This document shows positions 37,168-45,689 of a stretch of DNA of 64,000 bases, one piece after another. Position 1 is the stretch's first letter. Every line of letters starts with the position of its first letter. The position numbers were made by a program, and so were the translations under genes. The notes under the pieces are model-generated. The model had not been told where the DNA came from, did not search any database, and saw only the letters and a list, made by a program, of their open reading frames with translations. Where the stretch lies: assembly GCA_963778895.1 (NCBI GenBank), contig CAVZVZ010000003.1, positions 39,364 to 103,363 on the forward strand. Direction: 5' to 3'. Origin of the DNA: CAVZVZ01 sp963778895 (GTDB lineage: Bacteria > Actinomycetota > Acidimicrobiia > Acidimicrobiales > Acidimicrobilacustridaceae).

Positions 37168-37644
37168 TCAAGCGATCCCGTCGCGCGGTTCGAAGACGAT
37201 GACGGGTGTCTCGGTCGATCGCTGGCCGGCGTAGCCGTCGAGCTGCGGTTCGACCGCGACCCAGAGCTGCCACAGTCGATCACGCTCCTCCCCCGCGACG
37301 GCAACCGCGCGCACCGGGCGCGCGTGCTGGCCCGCCAGTTGAACGACGGCATCCGGGTGCGCCTCGAGATTGAACCACCACGAAGGATGGCCCTCGTCCC
37401 AGCCGTTCATCGCGAGCACGACGAGATTCGCGCCGTCCTCCACGTAGCCGACGATGACATTGCGTTCTCGCCCGGACTTCCGCCCTACGGTCGTGAGGCG
37501 CAGCGCGCCCCAGCCGCGTTTGTTCGACGTGGTCCACAGGAAGCGGCCGCCACTGACCCTGCAGAGCGCTCGATGAGCACGCCAAAACACGTGCTTGAAC
37601 CACCGTGGCGGGACTTTCGGCGGTCGGGTTGCCTCGGTGCCCAT
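37168..37644 (-). CDS. Deazaflavin (F420)-dependent nitroreductase family protein
   Basis: 158 residues of the DDN/split-barrel family. The F420-contact region is LRLTTVGRKSGRERNVIVGY, followed by GANLVVLAMNGWDEGHPSWW and the HPDAVVQL strand, all standard. GGAGGAAC precedes the ATG at 37644. Such enzymes use reduced F420 to reduce quinones or other acceptors. Their presence implies F420 synthesis in this organism, consistent with an actinobacterium. Confidence 0.87.
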   Translation of the reverse strand: MGTEATRPPKVPPRWFKHVFWRAHRALCRVSGGRFLWTTSNKRGWGALRLTTVGRKSGRERNVIVGYVEDGANLVVLAMNGWDEGHPSWWFNLEAHPDAVVQLAGQHARPVRAVAVAGEERDRLWQLWVAVEPQLDGYAGQRSTETPVIVFEPRDGIA

Positions 37645-37691
37645 GGCCTGTTCCTCCCAGGACTCGCGCCTGGCCCACCCTTCAGGGGCGG

Positions 37692-38939
37692 TCAGCGACC
37701 GGGGCCGGCCCGGTAGCGCGCGGTGTGCGACTCGTTGTCGGCTGCCTCGATCCGATCCTGCACATTGCTCAGCACGGCGCACGCCTCGCGACTGTACCGA
37801 GGATCGGGTTTGACCTCGTCGCCCGGAAGCGGCGGGAGCCCGAACCCTGCATAGACGACCTTGCGAGGACGCTCGACCGGTGGATAGGCGCGGTGCAATG
37901 TGTCGCTGCAGTGCACCGTCACGTCACCAGTTTGCGTCTCCAACACCTTGGGCCGGAGGTCGAGCTCGGCGTCGCGACCGGTCGCCATCGTGTTGGCTCG
38001 GTGGCTGCCCGGTATCACGCCGAGCGCGCCGCTGACCCGGTCGGCCCCAGTCACCGATATGCCACACGTCAGGCCGCTGCAGGCGTATGAGTGCTTGCCC
38101 TGACCACAGTCCTTGTGCCACGGCAGGTCAGAGAGACCACGGACGATCCCGAGCGGTTTCACGAGGCCCTCGCCGCCACCCTTGTGCTGATGGCCGTCAC
38201 CGGTCAGGTCAGCAATCCATCGGTAGCGATCGTCGTTGACCAACTCTCGTAGGGCGGCAGACTTCTCGTAGAAGAAAAGGACCCGCACCGCCTCGGATTC
38301 GCCGCGGTCGTTCTCCGCCCACCACGACTCGCCGTCGTCGGGCCTCGCCTTCGCGATCCACTGGTCGATGTCAGCGCCGAGCAAGGCCATCTCGCCCTCG
38401 TCGAACACACCGCGGATGTGCAGGAAACCCGCTTGCTCCAGGAAATGCGCGATCTCTTCGCGGTCGTCATCGATGGTGAACGAACGGTCGACCTCGAGCT
38501 CGCCACCGTCGAGACCAGCGAACACGACGTCGCCGGTCTCATGGACCTTGCGGCCGTCGAGCAAGGCCCGGAATGCGGGCTCCCAACCGATCCAGTCGTT
38601 GACGTTGCCCGCAAGCAACTTCACGCGCGCGGTCATCATGAGACCCATCGTCGACTGCACGTCTTGGGCGAGGTCGGACAACGCTTCCGCCGACATCTCG
38701 GCTATGACGCCGGCTTCGTCGAGACCCTCGCTGATCACCAGCGGGCCGCGTGACTCGCGGAGCGTCACGCCACGACCCTCGACCTCGAGTCCGACCGCCG
38801 GCAGCTCCTTGTACCGGACTCCCCGGCCCGCGAGATCTCCGTGTACGGCGATTGCACCAGGCAGCACCGAGTCGAAGACCTGGTCCCGTTCGAGGTTTCG
38901 TATGTCCTTCGAGAGCCTCGTCCGAGTATCGATCGACAT
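37692..38939 (-). CDS. PhyH-family dioxygenase with SCP2-like N-terminal domain
   Basis: A 415-residue protein. The C-terminal half is a PhyH Fe(II)/2OG dioxygenase: the HxD is in LPWHKDCGQG, the distal His in SDTLHRAYPP and the 2OG-binding Arg in VERPRKVVY. The N-terminal part (about residues 20-135, GLEVEGRGVTLRESRGPLVI, later TARVKLLAGNVNDWIGWEPA) resembles an SCP2 sterol-carrier fold by pattern only. A lipid-binding domain joined to a hydroxylase would suit a sterol, isoprenoid or fatty substrate. Single gene, 47 bp upstream of the DDN-like gene's start, possibly co-transcribed with it. Confidence 0.8.
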   Translation of the reverse strand: MSIDTRTRLSKDIRNLERDQVFDSVLPGAIAVHGDLAGRGVRYKELPAVGLEVEGRGVTLRESRGPLVISEGLDEAGVIAEMSAEALSDLAQDVQSTMGLMMTARVKLLAGNVNDWIGWEPAFRALLDGRKVHETGDVVFAGLDGGELEVDRSFTIDDDREEIAHFLEQAGFLHIRGVFDEGEMALLGADIDQWIAKARPDDGESWWAENDRGESEAVRVLFFYEKSAALRELVNDDRYRWIADLTGDGHQHKGGGEGLVKPLGIVRGLSDLPWHKDCGQGKHSYACSGLTCGISVTGADRVSGALGVIPGSHRANTMATGRDAELDLRPKVLETQTGDVTVHCSDTLHRAYPPVERPRKVVYAGFGLPPLPGDEVKPDPRYSREACAVLSNVQDRIEAADNESHTARYRAGPGR

Positions 38940-38978
38940 TCGCTCCCCCTTCGCGACGTACCACTATGGCGCACCACC

Positions 38979-39092
38979 ATGATGAGCATCACCGAGAGCG
39001 AGATCAACGTCGTCCGCCTGGTCGCAGAGGGTCTGACCAACCGCCAGATCGGCAAGCCTTTTCATCAGCCGGCGAAGCGTCAAGGCGCCCGT
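38979..39092 (+). pseudogene. Remnant of a LuxR-type helix-turn-helix domain
   Basis: From ATG 38979: SITESEINVVRLVAEGLTNRQIG, then after a one-base shift near 39,058 LFISRRSVKA. That is the LuxR DNA-binding helix pair and recognition helix. It breaks off at about 39,092, inside the 3' end of the opposite serine acetyltransferase gene, so the C-terminal helix is missing and no upstream sensor domain is present. A fragment left by a rearrangement is the simplest reading. Confidence 0.6.
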
Positions 39093-39655
39093 TGGGGCGT
39101 GCCGCAGGAGACGATCTTCGCGGGCACCCCGACGACGTGGGCCCCAGGGGGCACGTCCTCCAGCACCACCGCGTTGGCGCCGATGACGGCGCCCGTGCCG
39201 ATCGTGATGTGCCCGACGATCACCGCGCCGGCCCCGACGTCGACGCCGCGCTCGAGGGTGGGCGCAGCCGTGATGTCGCTCACCGATCTAACGCCCATGG
39301 TGGTGTTGTGCCGAATGCGGCAGTCGTCACCGATGACGGTGTTGCCATGGATCACGATGCCCGACTGGTGGTCGATGGCCACCCGTCGTCCCAACCGCAC
39401 GGTGAACGGCATCTCGATGCCGTAGTGATTGCGGACATAGCGATTCATCGACCGCGCCAGGACGCTGAGCGGCGCCCGCAGCAGTCGGTGATCGATCTCG
39501 GTCCGCCAGTTCCAGAAGCGGTGGACGAATAGAGCCCGGAAGCCGGGTGCGGTCCAATCGCGCCGGTTGCGCTCGAAGTCCTCGCGCACCAAGTCGAAGA
39601 AGGAGATCCCCTCGGGGTTCCCGCACCACTTCTGCTCCGCCGAGTCCGGCGTCAT
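39080..39655 (-). CDS. Serine O-acetyltransferase-like (left-handed beta helix)
   Basis: 191 residues. The C-terminal half has hexapeptide repeats (IDHQSGIVIHGNTVIGDDCR, then VGAGAVIVGHITIGTGAVIG) with the catalytic-type DHxxGIVIHG of CysE. The helical N-terminus is shorter than in classical CysE, and residues FFDLVREDFERNRRDWTAPG fit the compact plasmid-type or actinobacterial serine acetyltransferases. It would acetylate serine for cysteine synthesis, or another acceptor. The stop codon lies within the LuxR remnant on the other strand, so the last few residues (GTPQRAP) may be new sequence. Confidence 0.8.
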   Translation of the reverse strand: MTPDSAEQKWCGNPEGISFFDLVREDFERNRRDWTAPGFRALFVHRFWNWRTEIDHRLLRAPLSVLARSMNRYVRNHYGIEMPFTVRLGRRVAIDHQSGIVIHGNTVIGDDCRIRHNTTMGVRSVSDITAAPTLERGVDVGAGAVIVGHITIGTGAVIGANAVVLEDVPPGAHVVGVPAKIVSCGTPQRAP

Positions 39656-39717
39656 GAACGGCAGCGTACCCGCCCCCTCAGCGCCGCCCGCTGGGTCTGC
39701 TCAGATGACGCGCCGCC

Positions 39718-39918
39718 TCAATGGTCGACGAATCCCCGAAGGTCAGACGGGAGAGATGCGATGCCGTTTTGCGATGCAGCGTCGCCGAAGATCAGGTCGG
39801 TCATCGTCTCGTCGATCTCCCCGAGGACCAGGCCTCCCTGGAGATTCTCGCGGCGAGGATGGTGCGCACGCCGCCGCGTGTCCGGGTCGCTCGTTGTCGT
39901 TGGCTCTACTTCGTCCAT
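39718..39918 (-). CDS. Possible small acidic protein in an otherwise empty 440-bp gap
   Basis: The gap 39656-40098 holds no recognised gene. The best candidate is this 66-codon frame: MDEVEPTTTSDPDTRRRAHH, later GGLVLGEIDETMTDLIFGDA, ending at TGA 39718. A GGGAAA stretch precedes the ATG. The acidic, non-repetitive composition looks more protein-like than the competing frames on the other strand. No family recognised. Confidence 0.35.
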   Translation of the reverse strand: MDEVEPTTTSDPDTRRRAHHPRRENLQGGLVLGEIDETMTDLIFGDAASQNGIASLPSDLRGFVDH

Positions 39919-40098
39919 TCGTTTCCCAACCTTCGGAATGGACCGCTCATGGAGCAGTGGCTCGACAGCACTCAGCCGTGTTCGCGGCATGATTGCAGCC
40001 GGCTGCAAACCGAGGGTAAAAGCGCTCCCCCGCATGTGGGCGAAATCCACTTTGGAGCGGTCCGAGTCTCCTAAGGTCTTCGTTGGGGAGGGACGAGG

Positions 40099-40323
40099 AT
40101 GCTGATGCTCATCGTCGGGATCGTCTTGATGTTGATCGCCTTGGGGGTGGGTGGCTTGCTCCAGCTCCACTGGCGAACCGCAACCGACCGCCGACCACAA
40201 CAGCGAGTACACGCCCAAGAAGTGTTCATCGACGGCAACGGCGCCTACATCATCTTCGAGCTCGAACCGCTCGACGAGTCAGAACGCGTGGACGATTATT
40301 CCGCACCTCGGCGCGCGAGCTGA
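40099..40323 (+). CDS. Small single-helix membrane protein
   Basis: 74 residues: MLMLIVGIVLMLIALGVGGL forms one membrane helix, followed by a short charged tail (RVHAQEVFIDGNGAYIIFEL). A strong GGGGAGGGACGAGG site precedes the ATG. Family unknown. Convergent with the DUF4386 gene (3-bp gap). Confidence 0.55.
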   Translation: MLMLIVGIVLMLIALGVGGLLQLHWRTATDRRPQQRVHAQEVFIDGNGAYIIFELEPLDESERVDDYSAPRRAS

Positions 40324-40326
40324 AGG

Positions 40327-41075
40327 CTAGGTCTGCTGGAGTCCAGCGAGCTGAGGCCCGTCGGCGCTGAGGATGGGAGCCGGCTTGAATCCTTTGACGA
40401 TGAGGTAGATGCCGAGCGACAGCTCCCAGATGAATTCCGGGATGGTCGCGATGGCCTGAACGGGAGACCCGGCGTCGATGACGTCGAAGAGGACGAGGAT
40501 CCCCGAGGCGCAGATCAGGGGACCTCCGATGAGTCCCAGCATGGCCATGCCGCGCGGGACCAAGCGGGACCGGTACATCAGGTAGCCGAGTAACAGTCCG
40601 TTCCCGACACCGACGATGAAGCCCGGCCCGAGCAGGAACGTCCAATCATGGATCGCGATGAGGGCGCGGCCGAGGGCGGAGTCGCGCCCAGCGCTCCGTC
40701 TTCGCGCACGGTCAGGATCGCGAGCAAGCTCACGAGGCCGATGGCGATGAAGGTGGATTCGACGAGGCGAGCAGCGACATAGCCCAGTGCGCCCGCTTCG
40801 CTCTGTCGCTTTAGGATTGGGAACAGCACCACCGCGGTGCCGACGTTGGCGATGATGAGAAGTACTTCGAGCAGAGCCCCGAGAGCCACGCTGTTGTAGG
40901 CGTTCGCGCCGGCACCGGTGATGTACTCGGGCTTGTCGAGCAGCGGGGTATAGAGAACGAGCTGTGCGGCGATGCTGGTGACGTAGGTGGCCACGAAGAG
41001 CCAGCCGGCCAGCGCGGCCGTTCTCCGATGTGAGTCGATCTCGCTACGGCCGACAGTGGTGGGCGATGCGAGCAT
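40327..41075 (-). CDS. DUF4386 family membrane protein (one frameshift)
   Basis: About 248 residues. The first part (RRTAALAGWLFVATYVTSIA, ANVGTAVVLFPILKRQSEAG, ESTFIAIGLVSLLAILTVRE) and second part (HDWTFLLGPGFIVGVGNGLL, RLVPRGMAMLGLIGGPLICA, FIWELSLGIYLIVKGFKPAP) are in different frames. They align end to end with the intact paralogue at 62550-63266, which fixes the break at about 40,682 (one extra base). Six or seven membrane helices. Role unknown for the family. Confidence 0.8.
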
Positions 41076-41159
41076 CAGCAGCCTTCGCTTGGAGGGATAG
41101 GGCGGGCTGCCGGGGTCTGGGGCGACTCGTAAGGCACCCTATACCTGGATGCGAGTCGA

Positions 41160-42377
41160 TCAGACGAGAAGGCTCTCGCCCGCGGCGCGCCGGAGTGCGC
41201 TGTTCGGGTTGTCCGGTAGTTCCGTCAAGGGAGTGCTGAGCTCTTCCACGGTCGGTCCGTACTTGGCGGCGAGCGGCGCGAGGGCTTCGAGGTCGAACCC
41301 GTACAGGCGCGCCGCGTTCTCTCCGAGGATCGCCCGCTTGTCCTGCTCGGGTAGGTCGTGCATCACTTGGCGAAGGTGCTCGCGTGTGAAGGGCCCCGTG
41401 CCTTCGTCGTGGGGGTAGTCGCTCCCCCACATCACGCGGCCCTCGGGCAACAGATCGCGCGCCGCGATGTCGGACCGGCTCGGGAAGCTCGCGCCGACCC
41501 AGATGTTCTGCTCGAAGTACTCACTGGCCGATTTGGGCAGGGCGCTGCCCTCGGCGTACTTGAGCTCGCCGATCGAGCCCGTGCGTACGCTGGCGATGAC
41601 GCCGTCGAGATGTTTGAGCAGAGGCCTGAACTGCGCCATGCCTGACTCCGTGAGCACGACCTTCAGTCGGGGGAAACGCTCGAACACGCCCGACGCGATC
41701 ATGTGCACGAGGTTGCGGTTTCCGTAGAAAGGCAGCTCGGCGATCATCAGGATCGGTGCGGCGGGGTGCCGTCCGTAGTTGGGTGAGCCGGTGCCTCCGT
41801 GTATCTGCACGAGGATGTCGAGGTCCTGCAGTGCCGCCCACAGGCGGTCGTAGGCCGGGTCGTACAGGGGACGAACCCAGCTCACATCGGGCGGGATGGT
41901 GGGAATCAGCACGCCGCCGCGCAGTCCGTTCTCCTTGCACCATGTCGCGTCGGCGATGGCGTCGTCGATGTCGTTGAGGAAGATCTGACCGATCCCGGCG
42001 CGCCGCTCGGGGCGACGGGCCACGAAATCGGCCATCCACCGGTTGTGAGCATGCATGCCGGCGCGACGCCGTTCGTAGTCCTCATCCTTCGGCGGACCGG
42101 CGAACAGCACGAACGCCGGAAAGAACGGCGGCACCGTGTTGGGGAAAAGCACCTCGGCGACCACACCGTCGGCGAGCTCGTCGGCGTCACGCCGCTCGTC
42201 ATCCCAGTTACGGACACGCAGATCGGTGTTGCGCAAGTCCTTCCACGGGTTCTTGTACTGACTCCGCCACTCATCGAACGCGTCGCGCCACTCCGGATCG
42301 AGATACTCGCGGTACTCCTTGTGGCTCCCACCCGCATGGGTGTCCGCCGAGATGATCGTGAATCGGGTCGCGGTCAT
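41160..42377 (-). CDS. Amidohydrolase family 2 protein
   Basis: A 405-residue TIM-barrel metal hydrolase. Landmarks: ISADTHAGG at the N-terminus, LVQIHGGTGSPN (metal His), LKVVLTESGMAQFRPLLKHL, and VMWGSDYPHDEGT holding the catalytic Asp. It ends ILGENAARLYGFD, the usual family tail. Substrates are carboxylated or amide compounds in catabolism; the ACMSD-like group often decarboxylates. Intact, in contrast to its relative at 29.9 kb. Alone in its transcription unit. Confidence 0.87.
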   Translation of the reverse strand: MTATRFTIISADTHAGGSHKEYREYLDPEWRDAFDEWRSQYKNPWKDLRNTDLRVRNWDDERRDADELADGVVAEVLFPNTVPPFFPAFVLFAGPPKDEDYERRRAGMHAHNRWMADFVARRPERRAGIGQIFLNDIDDAIADATWCKENGLRGGVLIPTIPPDVSWVRPLYDPAYDRLWAALQDLDILVQIHGGTGSPNYGRHPAAPILMIAELPFYGNRNLVHMIASGVFERFPRLKVVLTESGMAQFRPLLKHLDGVIASVRTGSIGELKYAEGSALPKSASEYFEQNIWVGASFPSRSDIAARDLLPEGRVMWGSDYPHDEGTGPFTREHLRQVMHDLPEQDKRAILGENAARLYGFDLEALAPLAAKYGPTVEELSTPLTELPDNPNSALRRAAGESLLV

Positions 42378-42531
42378 GGGCTGAGCTCCTTCATCGAGGT
42401 GATGCTAGGCGCCTGCTCCCAGGACACTCGAATGCAACGGTCAGAGCTCAGACCGGTGTTGGGTCGGACGCCGGCGAGCCGGTCGATCCGAGTACTGCGA
42501 CGACCTGGGCCTTGGAGGACACCACATCATA

Positions 42532-42608
42532 GGAATAGGGGTTTCCCCGATGCCGTGGCCGGTGGGTTGGATTCCAATCAACACCCTTCGACGAACAAGC
42601 GCGAGGAG
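42532..42608 (+). repeat. Intergenic repeat element, copy 1 (upstream of the propeller gene)
   Basis: About 77 bp beginning with ATAGGGGTTTCCCCGATG (a GGGG/CCCC hairpin) and ending GAACAAGCGCGAG just before the ribosome site of the gene at 42615. A second copy follows that gene at 44321. Confidence 0.75.
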
Positions 42609-42614
42609 ACCCAA

Positions 42615-44294
42615 ATGCGAAGGATGTGTTCGCGCACAATGCGCCTGGGTGTTTCGGTCGCGGCATTGGGTCTACTGGGCGCGTTGCTCCCCGTGCTGTC
42701 GGTCGCAGGCGCCTCGCCGCGCGCCAGCGCCGCGTCGGCCACTGTCGTCGGCCAGGTGACGACCTACCACATGGGCCTTGGCAACCCGGTCGGGATCGCG
42801 GCCGGACCCGACGGCGCCCTGTGGTTCACCAACCTCTACGGCAATTCGATCGGTCGGATCACCACCAGCGGGACGGTGACCAACTACACCGGCACCGGCG
42901 TCATAACCCCGGTCGGGATCGCGGCCGGACCCGACGGCGCCCTGTGGTTCACCAACCTCTACGGCAATTCGATCGGTCGGATCACCACCAGCGGGACGGT
43001 GACCAACTACACCGGTGTCGGCATCGGCAACCCGGTCGGGATCGCGGCCGGGCCCGACGGCGCGCTCTGGTTCACGAACCAGGGCAACAACTCGATCGGA
43101 CGGATCACCACCAGCGGGACGGTCACCAACTACACCGGCACCGGCATCAGCTACCCCGAAGGTATCGCGGCCGGGCCTGATGGCGCCCTGTGGTTCACCA
43201 ATGGGGCCAATAACTCGATCGGACGGATCACCACCAGCGGGACGGTCACCAACTACACCGGCACCGGCATCAGCTTCCCGGCGGGGATCACGGCCGGACC
43301 CGACGGCGCCCTCTGGTTCACCAACGAGCACAACAACTCGATCGGACGGATCGCCGCCACCGGCGCGGTCACCAACTACACCGGCACCGGCATCAGCCAG
43401 CCGGATGGGATCGCGGCCGGACCCGACGGGGCCCTGTGGTTCACCAACGACTTCCAGGTCAATTCGATCGGGCGGATCACCACCACCGGGACGGTCACCT
43501 CCTATACCGGTTACACCGGCAACGACATCGACAACCCATTCGGAATTGCGGCCGGACCCGACGGCGCCATGTGGTTCACCAACACCTACGGCAATTCGAT
43601 CGGTCGAATCACGGCCGTAGCGGCCACGCCGGTCATCGTGCCTGGCTCGGCGACGATTACCGAGGGCAACTCCGGGACGCGGACGTTGAACGTTCCGGTC
43701 ACGTTGTCGTTTGCGAGCCCGCTACCGGTAACGGTGCACTGGGCCACCGCGAACTCAACGGCCACCGCGCCGAGCGACTATGCCACCGCGTCAGGAACGG
43801 TGACGTTCGCGCCAGGAGAGACAACCAAGTCAGTACCCATCACCATCAAAGGCGACACCGCGATCGAACCGAACGAGACGCTACTGGTGGCATTCAGCGC
43901 ACCGACGAACGCAACGATCGGCGGCTTCTACGGTCTCGGCGTCGGGATGATCACCGACGACGACGTGGGCGCGGTCACGACACGCTGGACCAACGCAGAG
44001 CTGAGCCGTCTCTTCCAGTCGGCGGCGTATCTCAACCAGACACCCGAAGAGCTGCAGAAGCTCGGCGTGGCGGTGCTCAGCTACCTGTTAGCGATCTCGC
44101 AGCCGCGTCCCGCACCGGCACCGATCGTGCCCCCACCGCCGTCGACCGGTCCCGTGGCGTACACCACCACATGGACCGCGTCGGATGTCGAGCTCCTTCG
44201 TGACGTGGAGGCCCAGTACTCCCTCACCGCCGAACAGGCGCAGAAGTACAGCGTGCAAGTGCTCAACTTCCTGCTCGCCATCGGCGGCCACTAG
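42615..44294 (+). CDS. Secreted Vgb-like seven-bladed propeller with Calx-beta domain
   Basis: A 559-residue protein from ATG 42615 (GAGGAGACCC upstream). Signal peptide: RLGVSVAALGLLGALLPVLS, cut near ASA. Exactly seven repeats of about 41 residues follow (core GPDGALWFTNxxxNSIGRIT), one complete Vgb-type propeller. Then comes a Calx-beta module (SATITEGNSGTRTLNVPVTL, then FAPGETTKSVPITIKGDTAI), which usually binds calcium. The C-terminus holds two short helical repeats (LNQTPEELQKLGVAVLSYLL and LTAEQAQKYSVQVLNFLLAI) joined by a Pro-rich linker. Extracellular; ligand unknown. It is flanked on both sides by the same 77-bp repeat. The open frame upstream of 42615 is not coding. Confidence 0.88.
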   Translation: MRRMCSRTMRLGVSVAALGLLGALLPVLSVAGASPRASAASATVVGQVTTYHMGLGNPVGIAAGPDGALWFTNLYGNSIGRITTSGTVTNYTGTGVITPVGIAAGPDGALWFTNLYGNSIGRITTSGTVTNYTGVGIGNPVGIAAGPDGALWFTNQGNNSIGRITTSGTVTNYTGTGISYPEGIAAGPDGALWFTNGANNSIGRITTSGTVTNYTGTGISFPAGITAGPDGALWFTNEHNNSIGRIAATGAVTNYTGTGISQPDGIAAGPDGALWFTNDFQVNSIGRITTTGTVTSYTGYTGNDIDNPFGIAAGPDGAMWFTNTYGNSIGRITAVAATPVIVPGSATITEGNSGTRTLNVPVTLSFASPLPVTVHWATANSTATAPSDYATASGTVTFAPGETTKSVPITIKGDTAIEPNETLLVAFSAPTNATIGGFYGLGVGMITDDDVGAVTTRWTNAELSRLFQSAAYLNQTPEELQKLGVAVLSYLLAISQPRPAPAPIVPPPPSTGPVAYTTTWTASDVELLRDVEAQYSLTAEQAQKYSVQVLNFLLAIGGH

Positions 44295-44320
44295 CGCCGA
44301 TACCGACAGCTCGCATCGTA

Positions 44321-44397
44321 GGGATAGGGGTTTCCCCGATGCGGCGGCGCCTCCCGCTGGGTTCCAATCGACCCGACTCGATGAACAAGCGCGAGAG
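44321..44397 (+). repeat. Intergenic repeat element, copy 2 (downstream of the propeller gene)
   Basis: Shares ATAGGGGTTTCCCCGATGC, a GG(G)TTCCAATC stretch and GAACAAGCGCGAGAGG with copy 1 at 42532, in the same orientation. Confidence 0.75.
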
Positions 44398-44465
44398 GCC
44401 ATCCCAACCGACGAGTTCCCGTCCCGGTCGTTGAGAGGCGGGACAGGTCTAGCGAGGTGACTCCG

Positions 44466-44531
44466 ATGACACCAGCAATCCCTTCGTCGCGCCGCGCTCC
44501 CCGGCGGTCGATGCCGGCGACAACGCGATGA
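44466..44531 (+). CDS. Possible 21-codon leader ORF
   Basis: ATG 44466 has a good GAGGTGA site. The 21-codon frame (MTPAIPSSRRAPRRSMPATT and one Arg) ends in a TGA overlapping the ATG of the next gene (ATGA). It could couple translation of the hydrolase gene. Basic and Arg-rich; no homology claimed. Confidence 0.3.
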   Translation: MTPAIPSSRRAPRRSMPATTR

Positions 44532-45547
44532 GCGAACTCAATGAATCGCGTACGGTCGGGCGCCGGCGGACGCGCTCGTTGTTCATCATCCTTGGCATTG
44601 TGGGCCTGCTCGTCGTCGTACTCGGAAGGTGCTCGGACGCCACGAGCCAACTTCCGCACATGGCCGTCGGCCAGACATCGCCCCCCGTCGAGCTCGAAAT
44701 GGCGGGCCCGATCCAGCCCACGCCCGTCACCACCTTTCCGCCGACCACCACCACCGCGGCACGTCCCGCGGTGCCGGCCCGTCCGTCGGCCGGATGCGCC
44801 ACCCCCTCCGGCTCCCGGGCATCAGGGGAGTCCAACGTGTCGTTGGTTTCTCTCGGGGAGCGCCGTAGCTACCTGCGAACGATCTCGATCGGGGACGACG
44901 GCGCTCCGGCGCCGCTCGTTGTCGTCCTCGACGACGGATCCGATGATCCTGACGTGTTCGTCGATCGCGCTCGCTGGGGCGCGATCGCGCAGTTGCAACA
45001 CCTCGTCGTCCTAGCGCCGCGCTGGATTCGCGCTGACGACGACCAGTTCGTCGTCGACGCGATCGCCGACGCCGGACTGACGACCTGCGTCGACCTCGCC
45101 CGCGTCTATCTCGTGGGCTTCTCGACCGGTGCGATGTTGGGGAGCCGGGTCGTCTGCGATCATTCCGGGCTCGTGACCGCGTTCGTCGCCGTAGCCGGAT
45201 TGCGGCCACCTGATGGATGCTCGCCCGACGTGCGCCTACCCGTGCTCGCGCTCCAGGGTGAGCTCGACGAAGCGGTATCGCCATCGTCGGTCGTCGACGC
45301 CGCGAAGGCTTGGGCTCGCCAGGACGGTTGCCAGCCCGAACCCCGCTCGGAGTCGGTCGGGTGGGACATCGAGTACGTCGAGTTCCGCGGATGCGAGAAC
45401 GCCGCCGAGGTGCAGCTCTACGTGCTCAGCGACATGGGCCACGAATGGCTCGAGCGACCTGACGACCTGGGAGACGCCAAGCGCTGGGCCGACCTCGTGA
45501 GCACGCCCACTGTCGCGATGGCGTTCTGCGAGACCCATGCGCGCTGA
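44528..45547 (+). CDS. Membrane-anchored LpqC/PHB-depolymerase-like hydrolase
   Basis: A 339-residue protein. One N-terminal membrane helix (SLFIILGIVGLLVVVLGRCS) and a Pro/Thr-rich linker lead to an alpha/beta-hydrolase domain. The Ser is in VYLVGFSTGAMLGSR, the Asp is expected in LALQGELDEAV and the His in LSDMGHEWLER. The usual HGxxD is QGELD here, so the oxyanion side has changed. Six Cys in the outer domain may form disulfides. Similar in layout to the secreted esterase at 22.1 kb. Substrate unknown. Confidence 0.75.
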   Translation: MSELNESRTVGRRRTRSLFIILGIVGLLVVVLGRCSDATSQLPHMAVGQTSPPVELEMAGPIQPTPVTTFPPTTTTAARPAVPARPSAGCATPSGSRASGESNVSLVSLGERRSYLRTISIGDDGAPAPLVVVLDDGSDDPDVFVDRARWGAIAQLQHLVVLAPRWIRADDDQFVVDAIADAGLTTCVDLARVYLVGFSTGAMLGSRVVCDHSGLVTAFVAVAGLRPPDGCSPDVRLPVLALQGELDEAVSPSSVVDAAKAWARQDGCQPEPRSESVGWDIEYVEFRGCENAAEVQLYVLSDMGHEWLERPDDLGDAKRWADLVSTPTVAMAFCETHAR

Positions 45548-45689
45548 TCGAGGGGCCGGTCACCGACCAACCCGCCTCGCGACCGCGATACTCCTCACTC
45601 GCAGCACGGCGTGTGTCGAGCCATCGGGCAATCAGTCGGGTGTCACGCGGTCAGTCGCTTGTGTGCCACGCGGCGTCTCCGATCGCGAG

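Noticed and set aside
39721..40105. Two plus-strand frames in the 39.7-40.1 kb gap
   Set aside because: Composition is Arg/Ser/Cys-rich and shadow-like, with no ribosome site or motif.
41799..42614. Long N-terminal extension of the 42.6 kb propeller frame
   Set aside because: It is antisense to the amidohydrolase; the ATG at 42615 has a ribosome site and a signal peptide.
42615..43620. Regular 123-bp repeats that could suggest a CRISPR array
   Set aside because: Units are coding, in frame, all repeat with no unique spacers, and encode propeller blades.
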